DNA of 64,000 nucleotides from Chlorokybus atmophyticus (GCA_009103225.1 RHPI01002973.1:1-64000); one strand, 5' to 3'; shown: positions 13,479-23,823, counted from the stretch's first letter. Notes: generated by a model from the letters alone, not told the origin. Made by a program: numbers and translations.

Positions 13479-14687
13479 TCAAAAAAGTGCCTCAATGTCT
13501 TCACCAATACGTTGCAGCAAAAGTACATGATGCTGCCTACATGTGGTCTGCATTGCAGCCCAGGCCAACTCTTCGACACTCTCCCCCAAGAATGCGATAT
13601 GCACATCGCGGTTACCGCAAAGGTCTTTGAATCCATGGGCGACACGAGCTAAATCCTCCACAACAACGGCATCACTGACGTGCGACTCCAAGCCACCAAC
13701 GATGAGGTCCTCGCCGCATTCACCGACGAAGGCAACTTGCGCCAACACAACAACACCTGATGTAATCACTCGCATGTCCGGCCTTGGCACGACTTGCGCC
13801 CCAAGCCGCTGCGAAAAGATGCGCACCACCGCTTCTGCAAACTCCGCCTCGCGCCGGGTCAACAGCTGTGGCTCTCTCTCCGAGCGTACCACGTGCCCGA
13901 TGTTGTCACCACGAGAAGCATGCAAATAATACGTTGCGCCGTCCTCCAGAGCATCATAATCGCTGATGCCTGGGCTTTCACCATCTTTAAATAGCGCTTT
14001 AACGTCATTGACGAAATACCACCTGTCGAAGTTCGCCGCATCGAGAAACCGTAATTCATACTCTTGCAGCTCCTCTTGATCCTCATCTTCAATGATGTTG
14101 ATGGTCAGGCCTACACATAACGCATGTGACCAGATGACAGGGCAGATGCCAGAAAGACTCAAAGCACATACATTATAGATGAATGGCTGACAGATGTCAC
14201 CTGTTTGAGGCGTGAGAGGAAGAGGAGACGTGGGAGGCTCTTTGCTTTGAGCAGATTCTGAGGCATTCGCAGGGTCCCTCATACCCTCATTGGGCCTGCC
14301 GCCTGATGCGCGAACAAGTACACACGCACAGTAGCAATGCAGTTTCAGCGGTAAGCAACAAATTAACAACATACACACATGTAGTGCACCGACCAACCGT
14401 TTGACAAGTTGGCGCAGCAGGAAGTTGCTGTGCGTCTGTGGCGAGGGAAAGCGGCTGCATGTTGTAGAGGCCGTGCAGCCTTGTGGATGAACCTTTGACC
14501 GGGGTGCTGACACCCGAAACGGGCGCCATGTGATGCCACAACCAAGTTCAAGCCAGCGAATAAAGCACGCATCGAAGCCATGCTTCGGACGGCAATTTGT
14601 CCCAAGTGGCAGACCTGATGAAGAAAGTGAGATGTGCGTTATTGCATTTGATAGACAATACGCTTGACTGTACACAAGTGCACGCAT
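13479..14687 (-). CDS. hypothetical protein, 402-residue ORF (possibly spliced)
   Basis: I do not recognise the family. The frame is open from an ATG at 14687 to a TGA at 13479. Good splice signals also allow a three-exon model (14398-14614, 14201-14295, 13479-14110) in the same frame, because each candidate intron keeps phase. The C-terminal ~210 residues look like a folded domain: an acidic start (IIEDEDQEELQEYELRFLD), then DYDALEDGATYYL, then a hydrophobic block with VVVLAQVAFVGE and DAVVVEDLARVAHG. The middle is Pro/Ser-rich and disordered. The order loosely recalls modular algal effector-like proteins with a ubiquitin-like header, but no catalytic signature is clear and I claim no function. 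It neighbours no gene of known role; the flank to 15.08 kb is empty. Confidence 0.5.
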   Translation of the reverse strand: MRALVYSQAYCLSNAITHISLSSSGLPLGTNCRPKHGFDACFIRWLELGCGITWRPFRVSAPRSKVHPQGCTASTTCSRFPSPQTHSNFLLRQLVKRLVGALHVCMLLICCLPLKLHCYCACVLVRASGGRPNEGMRDPANASESAQSKEPPTSPLPLTPQTGDICQPFIYNVCALSLSGICPVIWSHALCVGLTINIIEDEDQEELQEYELRFLDAANFDRWYFVNDVKALFKDGESPGISDYDALEDGATYYLHASRGDNIGHVVRSEREPQLLTRREAEFAEAVVRIFSQRLGAQVVPRPDMRVITSGVVVLAQVAFVGECGEDLIVGGLESHVSDAVVVEDLARVAHGFKDLCGNRDVHIAFLGESVEELAWAAMQTTCRQHHVLLLQRIGEDIEALF

Positions 14688-15086
14688 AAGACATACGGCC
14701 TATGCATGCTGTCTTGATCTAGGAGCAACAAGCAAATGAGAAAGAAAGAATTCTAAGCAATGCCAGAGACAAACGGTGACAGCCAGGGCAACTCGCAAGC
14801 GTGTGTGTTTGTCAAAGGTAGACTCGACAGCAATGCAAGACCTAGCCATGCTAACATTGCGTTAGGGTGTGTGCTTACTGATGGACGGTTGCTGCAGCCA
14901 GCCTTCCGCAGAAAAAGGCTCTAAGTCACGGCCGCTAGCACACGCTGTGGCCGTTGCTAAGCAGCGCCCAACGCTCTTGTTCCCCCCCTGGATGAAATGC
15001 CAATGCCGCCTGCAACGCAGAGCAGTGACCACGGTGTGAATGCAAGGACGAGAGTAAGGACCAACCTTGCTGTGGCGTCAAACCTC

Positions 15087-16620
15087 AATCGCTCGGCGAA
15101 GGGCGGTGATGTGCAAGGACGCCGCCGCCTGTGCCGTCGTTGACAAGGGGCCAGGCGGGCGAGGCGAGCAGGCTCTGGGCGAGGGGAGCGCCTGGCACCC
15201 CGTTCAACCTCTTCAGCGACTCCCGGCGTGAGTTTCTGTTGGGAGGCGGTTTGACTGAGTGAATTATGCGGGTTTTGCAGCCCATCCCAGTCCGTCAGCC
15301 AACGCCACTTTCCTTGCAGCCTGGGTCGCGGTATGTCGCCCGGATAGTCGCGAAGTCGACGTGCGATGTACGCGACATGCGGTGTTGAGTAAGGCGCCTG
15401 TCGACGTTGACAGCGTGCTTGTAGACAACTCTATAATTTGTTGTTTTGGGTGACCGGCGTCGACAGGCGTCGTGTGTCGCTCTTAAGATCGAGTTTAACT
15501 ACCTTCCATCGACCTTGGTCGAAACCTAATTCCGGGACGGCGATTGACGTTTCTGTCAACGTCGCAGCGAGCCCATTGTCGACGATAACAGCCACCACAG
15601 ATGATCGACATAAAAATTCCCTCAACCCAATTTCACCGTCGACTGACGTCGATAGAACGCGACTCCCAGGCTGCAAGGATAGCAGGGCAAGTTGCGTTGC
15701 CTGAGCGACTGATCCGCACATGTGTTCCATCAGCCAGTATTCACTTAAGGGAAAAGGTTGTTGGGGAATAATGAACCTTGCTGCCGCAAATCGCTGCGCT
15801 GAGTCTTTTATTCCACATCACGTACAATCATGCTTAACGGTGTTTAAGGTAGGTTCGTTGGCATGCAGTAGCATATCAGCTAAAAGCTGCATGCGGTAAA
15901 AGGGAGCACGAATAAACAAACAACATTTGCACAGCTGTTCGTTTGCATTGTTTTGCAAACATGCAGCTGTGCATATGTTGTGACCTATCTTCCACCAACA
16001 CTGCACCTGAGATCAACCATCACTTGAGGACAGCAGAAACGTTTTGTTGCCATTCTGTTCCGAGTGCCATTGTTCCGAATGCCACCAGTGGTTGGTACTG
16101 CCGTGGCTGTTATAGCCGTCATTGTCATGGCAGTGCACGTCGCTGACAACAACAATTACCTGATTGCCATGCAATTGCTGCCTGCACTACACGTGCTTCC
16201 ATTGCATGGTATGATAACAGCACGCATGTCCAGTTACCCCATACACTGTCTTGTAAACTGAAAATGTTGTGGTTTGAATATTGCCCCATCAGGTTTGTCT
16301 CTAATGCGAGATGATGACACGCCACCAAGCAGCACGCTTGCAATCACACTATCAATTTCCGGCACGGAGGAGCTCTTCGAGTCTCTGGACCTCGCGTTGC
16401 CGAGTACTTATGAGCCCTCACATGTTACAACCCCAACACAACAACCGACACAACAATTTGAACAGCAATACCAACAACAAACGCCGCCGCAGGAGCAACA
16501 TCATCACGCCAGATGATGAGCACAGACTTCAGCTCCAACCCGTGTTAAACGATGATGACAGAACTATGCCGTTAGGCGCAGATGAAAGGACAGTTTAACT
16601 CATTAAACGAAGCGAAGAGT
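15087..16620 (+). pseudogene. truncated duplicate of the MAD1 5' region
   Basis: This repeats, with many changes, the MAD1 start region. An exon 1 counterpart (~15107-15232) still ends GAPGTPFNLFS-like with a GTGAGT donor. Intron 1 pieces include TTGAGGACAGCAGAAAC. An exon 2 counterpart (~16292-16616) encodes RDDDTPPSSTLAIT and then loses frame. Exon 1 is also out of frame after its ATG (indels near 15115). Similarity stops at about 16617, where a truncated gypsy element begins. Coiled coil, MAD2 motif and C-terminal domain are absent, so no functional checkpoint protein can come from it. About 500 bp in its intron (15250-15750) has no counterpart in MAD1. Confidence 0.85.
15395..15469. repeat. 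12-bp perfect inverted repeat
   Basis: CGCCTGTCGACG (15395-15406) and CGTCGACAGGCG (15458-15469) flank 51 bp inside the unmatched insertion in the MAD1-copy intron. Further GTCGAC words occur to 15640. It may be part of an inserted small element. Confidence 0.55.
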
Positions 16621-18083
16621 CAACTCGTACTTGATAATAAGCACCAGCCAAGTCAATCTTGCTGAAGAATGCAGATCCAGACAATTGCTGTAACGATTCA
16701 TCAATACGTGGCAGAGGGAACCTGTTCTTTTTGGTGATGCGGTTCAAGCCACGGTAGTCAATGCACATTCGCAGCTTGCCATCTTTCTTCCTTGCAAACA
16801 GGATCGGTGCAGCGTAAGGTGACTTTGAAGGCCGTATCAAACCTCTGTGCAGCAAGTCCTGCACTTGGCGCTCTGCTTCTGCCACCTCAGCAGGGGACAT
16901 CTTGAAGACAGGGCGGTAAGGAGGCTTGTGATAATCAGAAAGCAGCTCTACACTGATCAACATGTCTCCTTAGAGGTAGACCACTGTGTAGACCTTCAAC
17001 CAGCACATCAGCAAAGTCACGCAACATCGTCTTCAACTCCGGAGTGCGTGGAATCTCACCACTTGTCTCCTCAGCAACACTATCATACTTGCGCTTCTTA
17101 ATGACACACAGCAAGCCTTCCGTTGCATTGCTGCACACTTGCCTCATGAAGTTTGCAGGGGAGAGGGCACAAAGCAGCGACCCATCATCATGATCGGGAC
17201 GAGAGCGCCTAAGTCTCAAATGCCTGCCTTCAACTTTATGACAAGCTCCATTGGTCGCAATTTCACAACGAGATGACAGCATGATAGTCTCTGGCTGATC
17301 CCTCTTCGGAGCATCAGCAGCAGCAGAGACAACAGCAGTGCAGTCATTGACAACATGCGGTGTAGCAGACCGTACATACCCGCATGGTAGACGCGTGCAT
17401 TGCTGAACAACCGTCGAGCATGGGCATGTAACAGATAAAGCGTACCGACCAGATGTGTCAGCTCCCACAGCTGCAATTATGGCAGATGAAGAAGGTGCCA
17501 TAGGGACACACAACGTCTTCAATCTCCAGTCAACAGATTCGTTTTGCAGCTCGAGCCAAGGCATGCCAAGAATACCAACATACTTGCCACGCAGCAACGT
17601 GCAAGTGAACTGCAAAAAATCACCTATAGATGGAGTAAGCTTGACCAACACCTGGTTGCTCAACTCCGAAGTAGCACAACGCCCATCAGGGAATATAACT
17701 TTGCCACCAGTAATGCCAGACAATAAGGAATGTCTCCGAGCAAACTCGATGTCAAGGAAGTTGTGCGTCGCGCCACAATCGATGAGAAAATGACCATCGT
17801 GACCTCCGACTTGGGCTTCGAGGATGATCAATCCTCCATGGGCATGCGTGCGCAACTCAACTCCATCGCAAGCAGATGCAGAAAAAAACTCAGCTGTCCG
17901 CACCTGAGGCTGCATCCTAGTCTCAGCAATAGCCCTAATGTCTACTGAGACTGACCATTTTCCTGCTGCTTGATGCTGCTTGTCGCATTCAGATGCTTGG
18001 GCTTGGAGGGGAGTACTCCGGCAGGTCGACGAGGCTCTTTGCAAGCAATAAATTTGTGGGACTTGTCTCCACAATTCCAGCAA
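16621..18083 (-). pseudogene. gypsy-1 Pol: protease and N-terminal reverse transcriptase
   Basis: The frame 18083-16935 carries an aspartic protease with FLIDCGATHNFLD, where the usual Ser/Thr after the catalytic Asp is Cys, and the flap-following GILGMPWLE. A one-base frameshift near 16950-16960 moves into the RT frame, which has YHKPPYRPVFKMSPAEVAE, LIRPSKSPYAAPILFARKKD, MCIDYRGLNRIT and FFSKIDLAGAYYQV. The catalytic YxDD, RNase H and integrase are cut off by the 16621 breakpoint. Confidence 0.85.
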
Positions 18084-18955
18084 AGAAAACCACGCGAGTG
18101 GGTGCCTTTAGTAGCACGCTGAAAGGTTGCCACAAGAGAAGGAACATCGCTTTCTTTCTCTCTATCAGCATCACCACTTGCAGCAGCAGCATATGACTTC
18201 ACCTCGTAGCGTGATGGTTGCTCAAGCCGCAATTGAGAAGCAGGTCGGGATTGAGAAAAAGATCGTTGAAAAAGAGCATCCGCACGCTTCGCTCGCTTGA
18301 TAGCATTTTGTAGAGTGGTCGGTCCACTGTTCTCAACCTCCAGACGAACGTGTGGCTTGAGCCCCCGAACAAACTTGTCCAAGCGCTCCTCATCAATCAT
18401 GCCGGGGATAAACAGAGTCGTGTGCAAAAACTTCTCCGTGTATACAGCAACGGATGTCATTTGAGTCAATGCGTGAAGGCGATCCCGAGCACTTTGCTTA
18501 CTAGTAATGGGAACAAATTGCCTGCGCACTTCCGCAGCACACTCTTCAAAGGTTGACAGCGTTAGAGCATTTCCGCTCTCCACACGAGACAAATAAGACC
18601 TCCACCATGTCAATGCAGCACTTTGCAGATACATGGCCGAAGCAACGACGTGCTGATGCGAGGGGACACGCGCAAGATCGACATACTGCCGACAATGAAA
18701 TAAATACGCATCAATTTTGTCCTCATCTCGCTGACCGTGATAGAAGTCCGGTTTTGCTGGCTTGAACTGATGGGAGGATGACGTAATGAAACCTCCAGCA
18801 CCTTGTGACACTGCAGCAACTCCATCCGAAGAGGTTGCTGAGCGCCCCTCCACCGCACGTAGACGCTCCTCTGCAGCGACCGCGCGTTGGTTAACAGAAT
18901 TGGCAGCCTCCTCAGCTACTTGTAAACGCTCCTCATTGGTGGTGAGGCGAGCCAT
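17942..18955 (-). CDS. gypsy-1 Gag (337 residues)
   Basis: Capsid/nucleocapsid protein of the retrotransposon. The ATG at 18955 follows an in-frame TAA. Residues 1-45 form a coiled coil, ~70-200 a Retrotrans_gag-type domain (PDFYHGQRDEDKIDAYLF, WWRSYL, FVRGLKPHVRLEV), and a CX2CX4HX4C zinc knuckle (CWNCGDKSHKFIAC) lies near the end. It stops with TAG at 17942. The pol frame overlaps by 142 nt in the -1 frame, so a programmed -1 shift is plausible. An AAATTTA heptamer in the overlap is in the wrong phase for canonical slippage. The ORF itself is intact. Confidence 0.85.
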   Translation of the reverse strand: MARLTTNEERLQVAEEAANSVNQRAVAAEERLRAVEGRSATSSDGVAAVSQGAGGFITSSSHQFKPAKPDFYHGQRDEDKIDAYLFHCRQYVDLARVPSHQHVVASAMYLQSAALTWWRSYLSRVESGNALTLSTFEECAAEVRRQFVPITSKQSARDRLHALTQMTSVAVYTEKFLHTTLFIPGMIDEERLDKFVRGLKPHVRLEVENSGPTTLQNAIKRAKRADALFQRSFSQSRPASQLRLEQPSRYEVKSYAAAASGDADREKESDVPSLVATFQRATKGTHSRGFLCWNCGDKSHKFIACKEPRRPAGVLPSKPKHLNATSSIKQQENGQSQ

Positions 18956-19087
18956 CAAGCTTTAGAGCTGCTCACTCAGCACCTCGATGCGTTGGGTGTT
19001 GTTCACCATGGTGGGAAGAGGAAAAGTGTCCGATGTAACAAGGATCAATATATGTGGCTATTCACCTGATAACCACCTGCAAAACTA

Positions 19088-19100
19088 GCTCCGATACCAA
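19088..19100 (-). other. gypsy-1 primer-binding site
   Basis: Minus strand TTGGTATCGGAGC starts two bases inside the LTR. It matches, with one change, the TGGTATCAGAGC site complementary to the 3' end of initiator tRNA-Met that many LTR elements use to prime minus-strand DNA. Confidence 0.75.
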
Positions 19101-19102
19101 AA

Positions 19103-19756
19103 TGTAACGATGCTCGTACTGATTGAACACCTCACCAGAGCTACCAGCCTGATGAACGAGCTAAGATGCAATTGAGCACATTAATGGCGCTATCACATGT
19201 GCACCTACTCGCAATCAATCAACAACAGTATTCGCACCGTGGGGTTGAACACCTTGAGGGCAATGTAGGCGCCTCAAAGCTTGTGGGGGCAGTCCGGTCC
19301 GTGCAAGAGCTGTAGCAAAAGCAAACCCACGCGCACATTCGCACCGTGGATGCAAACTACACAAGCACGCACACACCGTCCACAACAAGGGCAATTACCT
19401 TGATTTCCACTTGGTCCAACCTCCCTAATAGCAGTATACTAGCTACTTATATACCTAAGAGGCTACACTATCATTGTAGAAGTCAACTATGTTGACTCCA
19501 CCGCGAACACATGCTCAAAAACACGTGAATTAGCTGTTTAAACTGCGTCGGCGCATAGAACCTATCAACGGTGGTCAAATGTCAGCGCATAACGCTCGCG
19601 TGACCTTTTAAACGCGCGCCCTCGATGTAGAAATAACCCGGCGACTCGGGACTTTATATAAGCATGACGCGTCAGGCCTGTCAAATAGGGCCATTTTAGG
19701 GTAAAAGGGAACTAGAAATGTAGCTTAAAAGCAAGTGCAACACCAACTTTGTTACA
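19103..19756 (-). repeat. gypsy-1 5' LTR
   Basis: 654 bp bounded by TGTAAC and GTTACA, a perfect 6-bp inverted terminal pair, and followed inward by a tRNA primer site. Only one LTR of this element is present, so insertion age cannot be estimated. Confidence 0.75.
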
Positions 19757-19938
19757 GTTAGTAAGGCTTCAGTCTGCAGTCCGGAGTCTGGTCCGACGAC
19801 GCCATCTTGTTAAGTCCGGACCTAGTGCTCGTCCTTACGACCTTCTACTCCTGTGTGGAGGGTCGATGCTGATCGTATGTAAGAATACTCTTAACACTCC
19901 CACGTGAGCAGCTTGACCTCCAACGCTTGCTCCTGTAG

Positions 19939-21735
19939 TCAAATACAGCTGCCAAGTCCTGCGCAACAAGACTTGAACTTGAGCGGTGACAATGGCTTCG
20001 TCATGAAGTCCGCCAGCATGCTCTTGGTGTTGCAGTACTGGAACTCCACCTCCTTCCTTGTGACTCCGTCACGCACAAAGTGATGCATGACATCAATGTG
20101 CTTTGTCCTTGCCGAGGCGATAGGGTGCTTCAACAACTTGCAAGTCGTCAACTGTGACAACCAAGGAGCCATCAATTGATGGCTCCTTGGTTGTCACAGT
20201 TGATGACGATGCACGCCATGGGGTGCTCCAAATCTGCCATGAGCTTGCGAAGCAAGAGTGCCTCCTTCACTGCTGCTGCCGCTGCCATGTACTCAGCCTC
20301 TGATGTAGATGCTGCTGTTGTTGGCTGCAGCCTGCTGTTCCAGCTCACCACGCCTTCGTTCAGCTTAAAGACGTAGCCTGTAGTGGACCTCCTGCTGTTG
20401 TGGTCACCAGCAAAGTCCGAGTCGCAGTAGCCCTCTAACTCAGTGCTCCCGCTCCCAATCTTGATGCCAACTGTTGCGCTCCCAGCAACATAGCGTAGTA
20501 CTCCCTTTGCTGCACTCCAGTGCTCCATGCTCGGTGCAGACATGTAGCGAGCACATACTCTCACAGCATGTGCAACATCGGGACGTGTGCACACTGCCAG
20601 ATAAAGCATGCTACCTACCAGCTCACCATATGGATACTGAGCCTTGTCGAGTTCTTCCTCATCCTTTGCCTTGATGAGGGCAGTGCCAAGTGCTAGCGGT
20701 GTGGTCTTGGTCTTTGCATCAGTGAGCCCGAACTTGGTGACGCGTCTTCCCACCATCTGCTCCTGACTGATCTTGATTTTGCGAGCAGCCTTGTCGCGCT
20801 CAATCACCATGCCAAGAAACCACTTGGCCTCTCCAAGATCACGAGCTGAGAATGCTTGCTGTAGCGCAAGTTTCGTCTCCTGCAGGTGGTGCACCTGCCT
20901 GGCGGTAATGAGAATATCATCCACATACACGAGCAGCCCAACCTTGTTGTCTACATGGAAGAAGAGCCCAGGGTCTGCAGAGGATGCGGTGAAGCCAAGT
21001 GCCTCCAGCTCTTTGGTGAGCTTGATGTGCCACATACGCGGTGCCTGTCGCATCCCGTACAGTGCCTTGATCAGCTTGCACGCTGTGCCTCTCTCCCCCT
21101 CTTTATAATTAGGTGGTTGCTCAATAAACATCTCCTCCTCCAGCTCTCCGTAGAGGAAGGCAGTCTTCACGTCAAGGTAATGCAGCTTTAGGTCCTCAGC
21201 AGCAACCACAGCTAGCAGTGCACGGAAGGTGGTATGCTTACTTGCAGGTGCAAACACTTCGTTGAAGTCCACACCTTCCTGCTGCAAGAAGCCCTTTGCC
21301 AACAGTCTTGCCTTGTAGCGCTTAATGTTGCCCTGACCATCACGCTTCACCTTGAAGACCCATTTCACTGGAATGGTCTTCACTCCTTGCGGTAACTACT
21401 CAAGTGACTAAGTGTTGTTGGCATGGAGTGACGCAATCTCCTCGTCCATAGCATGCTGCCATTGCTCCGCAGCTGGTGCTAACAATGCCTCCTCGTAGGT
21501 GCTTGGCTCCTCGTTGTGCACACTGGCGACGTGTGCCTTGTGTAAGAAGTCAGGTGCCTTTCTCTCCCTCACTGGGTATCTCCGAGCTGCGTGCTCCTGC
21601 TGCAGGTGCGGCTCCTCCTGACCTGCTACAGCTGAGTCCTGCTCACCCTTATTGTTGATGATGGCCTTGCCTGTAGCCTCCACTGTCTCAGGATGAGCAA
21701 CCGCCTGGAATACGCCCTGGCACTCTCGCCCGGCT
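19939..21735 (-). pseudogene. copia-1 Pol: linker, reverse transcriptase, RNase H
   Basis: The RT spans about 21380-20180, with WVFKVKRDGQGNIKRYKAR, DVKTAFLYGELEEE, QAPRMWHIKL and the active-site YVDDILI. RNase H follows, with GYCDSDFAGD, EAEYMAAAAA and INCDNQGAIN, then ASARTKHIDV and LADFMTKPL. Two TAG codons (at about 21411 and 21402) break the linker where Trp and Glu are expected. A 28-bp inverted duplication at 20148-20203 breaks the RNase H frame. It is therefore inactive. Confidence 0.88.
20148..20203. repeat. perfect 56-bp palindrome inside copia-1 RNase H
   Basis: Two 28-bp arms meet with no spacer at 20175/20176; the second arm is an exact reverse complement of the first. The related RNase H at 61655-61700 has only one arm, so the other is a foldback duplication. 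It shifts and scrambles the RNase H frame. Confidence 0.85.
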
Positions 21736-22437
21736 CCCTTGGCGCCTTGCTCGTTTCCAGCCACATAGCGTCCTCTATGGCCAGCCCCCAGCCATATACA
21801 AACTTTTGCGCAACATCTTCCATTCTCCACAGTTGGGTCTGCAACCAAAAGGCCAGTTAGTGTCCTGTAACAGGTTGACAGTCTGCATTGACAGCTGCCT
21901 AACAAGCAAGCATGCATGCAACAATGCAACCACTTACTTTGTCTGTCTGCCCATCAGGTGGCCCATGGAAAGGGTCATAGTCCAGTAGTAGCTCCTCCTG
22001 CCTGTATGTCCTTGATCGCATACACAGTGACAGCTGGCTTGCCAGCATCATCGAAGTCCGACCAGAGCATGGCGTTGGGCTCACGTTGTTGCCCGTGTAC
22101 GCAATTAATGTAAGCTGCCACATTGCCAGTGCGGGGGTGGCCATCGATAACAACCTGATATTTGTTGGGTTTTTTTGGCGGGAACAGGTTGACGTGATAT
22201 CGTCTGTGGTGTTGAAAGCCGGTTGTTAGCTGGCAACTGTGGAAGACATCCCGCTGCTCCTGGTATGTGAACCATTTGCCGTCGTATGGCATCAGGTACT
22301 CCTCTGCAAAATTGCACACAGGTCATCAGTTATAAGCACAGGTGTATACACAAACACATCGCGTATACACGTGCACGCACCATTCGCTATGTCCTGACGG
22401 GCAAACAGTCCCAGTCCAACACCAGTGATTGTGGAGT
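21736..22437 (-). pseudogene. SET-domain protein fragment
   Basis: SET domains transfer methyl groups from S-adenosylmethionine to lysine. Minus-strand exons: 22437-22381 (ITGVGLGLFARQDIANG, donor GTGCGT), 22303-21938 (GKWFTYQEQRDVF, GHPRTGNVAAYINCVHGQQ, REPNAMLW, VTVYAIKDIQAG, then EELLLDYDP, donor GTAAGT), and from 21838 leftward (MEDVAQKFVYGWGLAI). The AYIN...PNA and GEELLLDYDP-type motifs are the core SET signatures. Two bases are missing between IQAG and EELL, so the frame breaks at about 22012. The 5' part is replaced by the tandem repeat at 22438 and the 3' part by copia-1. It may once have been continuous with the minus-strand gene at 23.8-24.6 kb. Confidence 0.7.
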
Positions 22438-23356
22438 GTAACAATTGGGGCCCGACCACTAGGCTATGGTAGTAAAAGACACTACCATGAGTGAGGTCTG
22501 TCACAATTTATCCCAATTCGTGACATTCCTCCCCAATTTAACCCATTAGTTCCTCATAATCCAATGAGGCACTAGCCCACGTCGCCGTTTTCGCGGCCGT
22601 ACCACAATCGGTCTGCCCGCGGCCTGTTGGATCCGGCCCACGAACGGTCCTGACCGACCGAACGGCCATCCTCACCGCGCGACCTGCCATCGCAGCGCGA
22701 CCGTTCACGCGGCCTTAGGTTGAACTGGCTCGGCGCGCAGGTCGTGATCCCGCGCCCAGCCTAGGGCAAGCCGCCCCAAATGTTTTTGTTTTTGCCTTGG
22801 ATCTGCCTCAGTCCCCTACGGGAATTGAACCTGAGACGTCAAGCTCCGAAACCATTGTAACAATTGGGGCCCGACCACTAGGCTATGGTAGTAAAAGACA
22901 CTACCATGAGTGAGGTCTGTCACAATTTATCCCAATTCGTGACATTCCTCCCCAATTTAACCCATGAGTTCCTCATAATCCAATGAGGCACTAGCCCACG
23001 TCGCCGTTTTCGCGGCCGTACCACAATCGGTCTGCCCGCGGCCTGTTGGATCCGGCCAACGAACGGTCCTGACCGACCGAACGGCCATCCTCACCGCGCG
23101 ACCTGCCATCGCAGCGCGACCGCTCACGCGGCCTTAGGTTGAACTGGCTCGGCGCGCAGGTCGTGATCCCGCGCCCAGCCTAGGGCAAGCCGCCCCAAAT
23201 GTTTTTGTTTTTGCCTTGGATCTGCCTCAGTCCCCTACGGGAATTGAACCTGAGACGTCAAGCTCCGAAACCATTGTAACAATTGGGGCCCGACCACTAG
23301 GCTATGGTAGTAAAAGACACTACCATGAGTGAGGTCTGTCACAATTTATCCCAATT
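22438..23356 (-). repeat. tandem 419-bp repeat with tRNA-like Pol III boxes (SINE-like)
   Basis: Two full units (22442-22860, 22861-23279) and a partial third (23280-23356, running into the gap) are about 99% identical. On the minus strand each has TAGCCTAGTGG, matching the tRNA A-box pattern TRGYNNARNNG, and 43 nt later GGTTCAATTCC, matching the B-box GGTTCRANNCC. A ~330-bp unrelated body follows. This is the layout of a tRNA-derived SINE, but here it is arranged head to tail. The arm pairing of a real tRNA is lost. Confidence 0.6.
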
Positions 23357-23802
23357 NNNNNNNNNNNNNNNNNNNNNNNNNNNNNNNNNNNNNNNNNNNN
23401 NNNNNNNNNNNNNNNNNNNNNNNNNNNNNNNNNNNNNNNNNNNNNNNNNNNNNNNNNNNNNNNNNNNNNNNNNNNNNNNNNNNNNNNNNNNNNNNNNNNN
23501 NNNNNNNNNNNNNNNNNNNNNNNNNNNNNNNNNNNNNNNNNNNNNNNNNNNNNNNNNNNNNNNNNNNNNNNNNNNNNNNNNNNNNNNNNNNNNNNNNNNN
23601 NNNNNNNNNNNNNNNNNNNNNNNNNNNNNNNNNNNNNNNNNNNNNNNNNNNNNNNNNNNNNNNNNNNNNNNNNNNNNNNNNNNNNNNNNNNNNNNNNNNN
23701 NNNNNNNNNNNNNNNNNNNNNNNNNNNNNNNNNNNNNNNNNNNNNNNNNNNNNNNNNNNNNNNNNNNNNNNNNNNNNNNNNNNNNNNNNNNNNNNNNNNN
23801 NN
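23357..23802. other. assembly gap (446 N)
   Basis: Run of N between the 419-bp tandem array and a (TGC)n tract. Frames shown across it are not interpretable. The array may be longer than assembled. Confidence 0.99.
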
Positions 23803-23823
23803 TGCTGCTGCTGCTGCTGCTGC
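23803..23823. repeat. (TGC)7 microsatellite
   Basis: Seven TGC units directly after the gap. On the minus strand they read as a glutamine run inside the gene that enters the gap. Confidence 0.9.

Larger units (their letters stand above)
16621..19756 (-). mobile_element. Ty3/gypsy retrotransposon, 3'-truncated (gypsy-1)
   Basis: Order on the minus strand: 5' LTR (19756-19103), primer-binding site, gag, protease, start of reverse transcriptase, then an abrupt break at 16621 against the MAD1 duplicate. Everything after the first RT motifs is missing. The LTR outer end abuts a copia LTR fragment at CTAAC/TGTAAC, so gypsy-1 inserted into copia-1. Confidence 0.85.
19757..21735 (-). mobile_element. 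Ty1/copia element, 5'-truncated (copia-1)
   Basis: Contains the integrase-RT linker, RT and RNase H on the minus strand, followed by a polypurine tract (GTGGGAG, plus 19897-19903) and the first 140 bp of a 3' LTR (19896-19757) starting TGTTAAGAG. Gypsy-1 interrupts the LTR. Gag, protease and integrase core are missing; the left boundary with the SET-domain fragment is approximate. Confidence 0.8.

Noticed and set aside
18040-18050. AAATTTA slippery heptamer for gypsy-1 frameshifting
   Set aside because: Gag reads it as AAA TTT A, not A AAT TTA, so tandem slippage would not give the pol frame.
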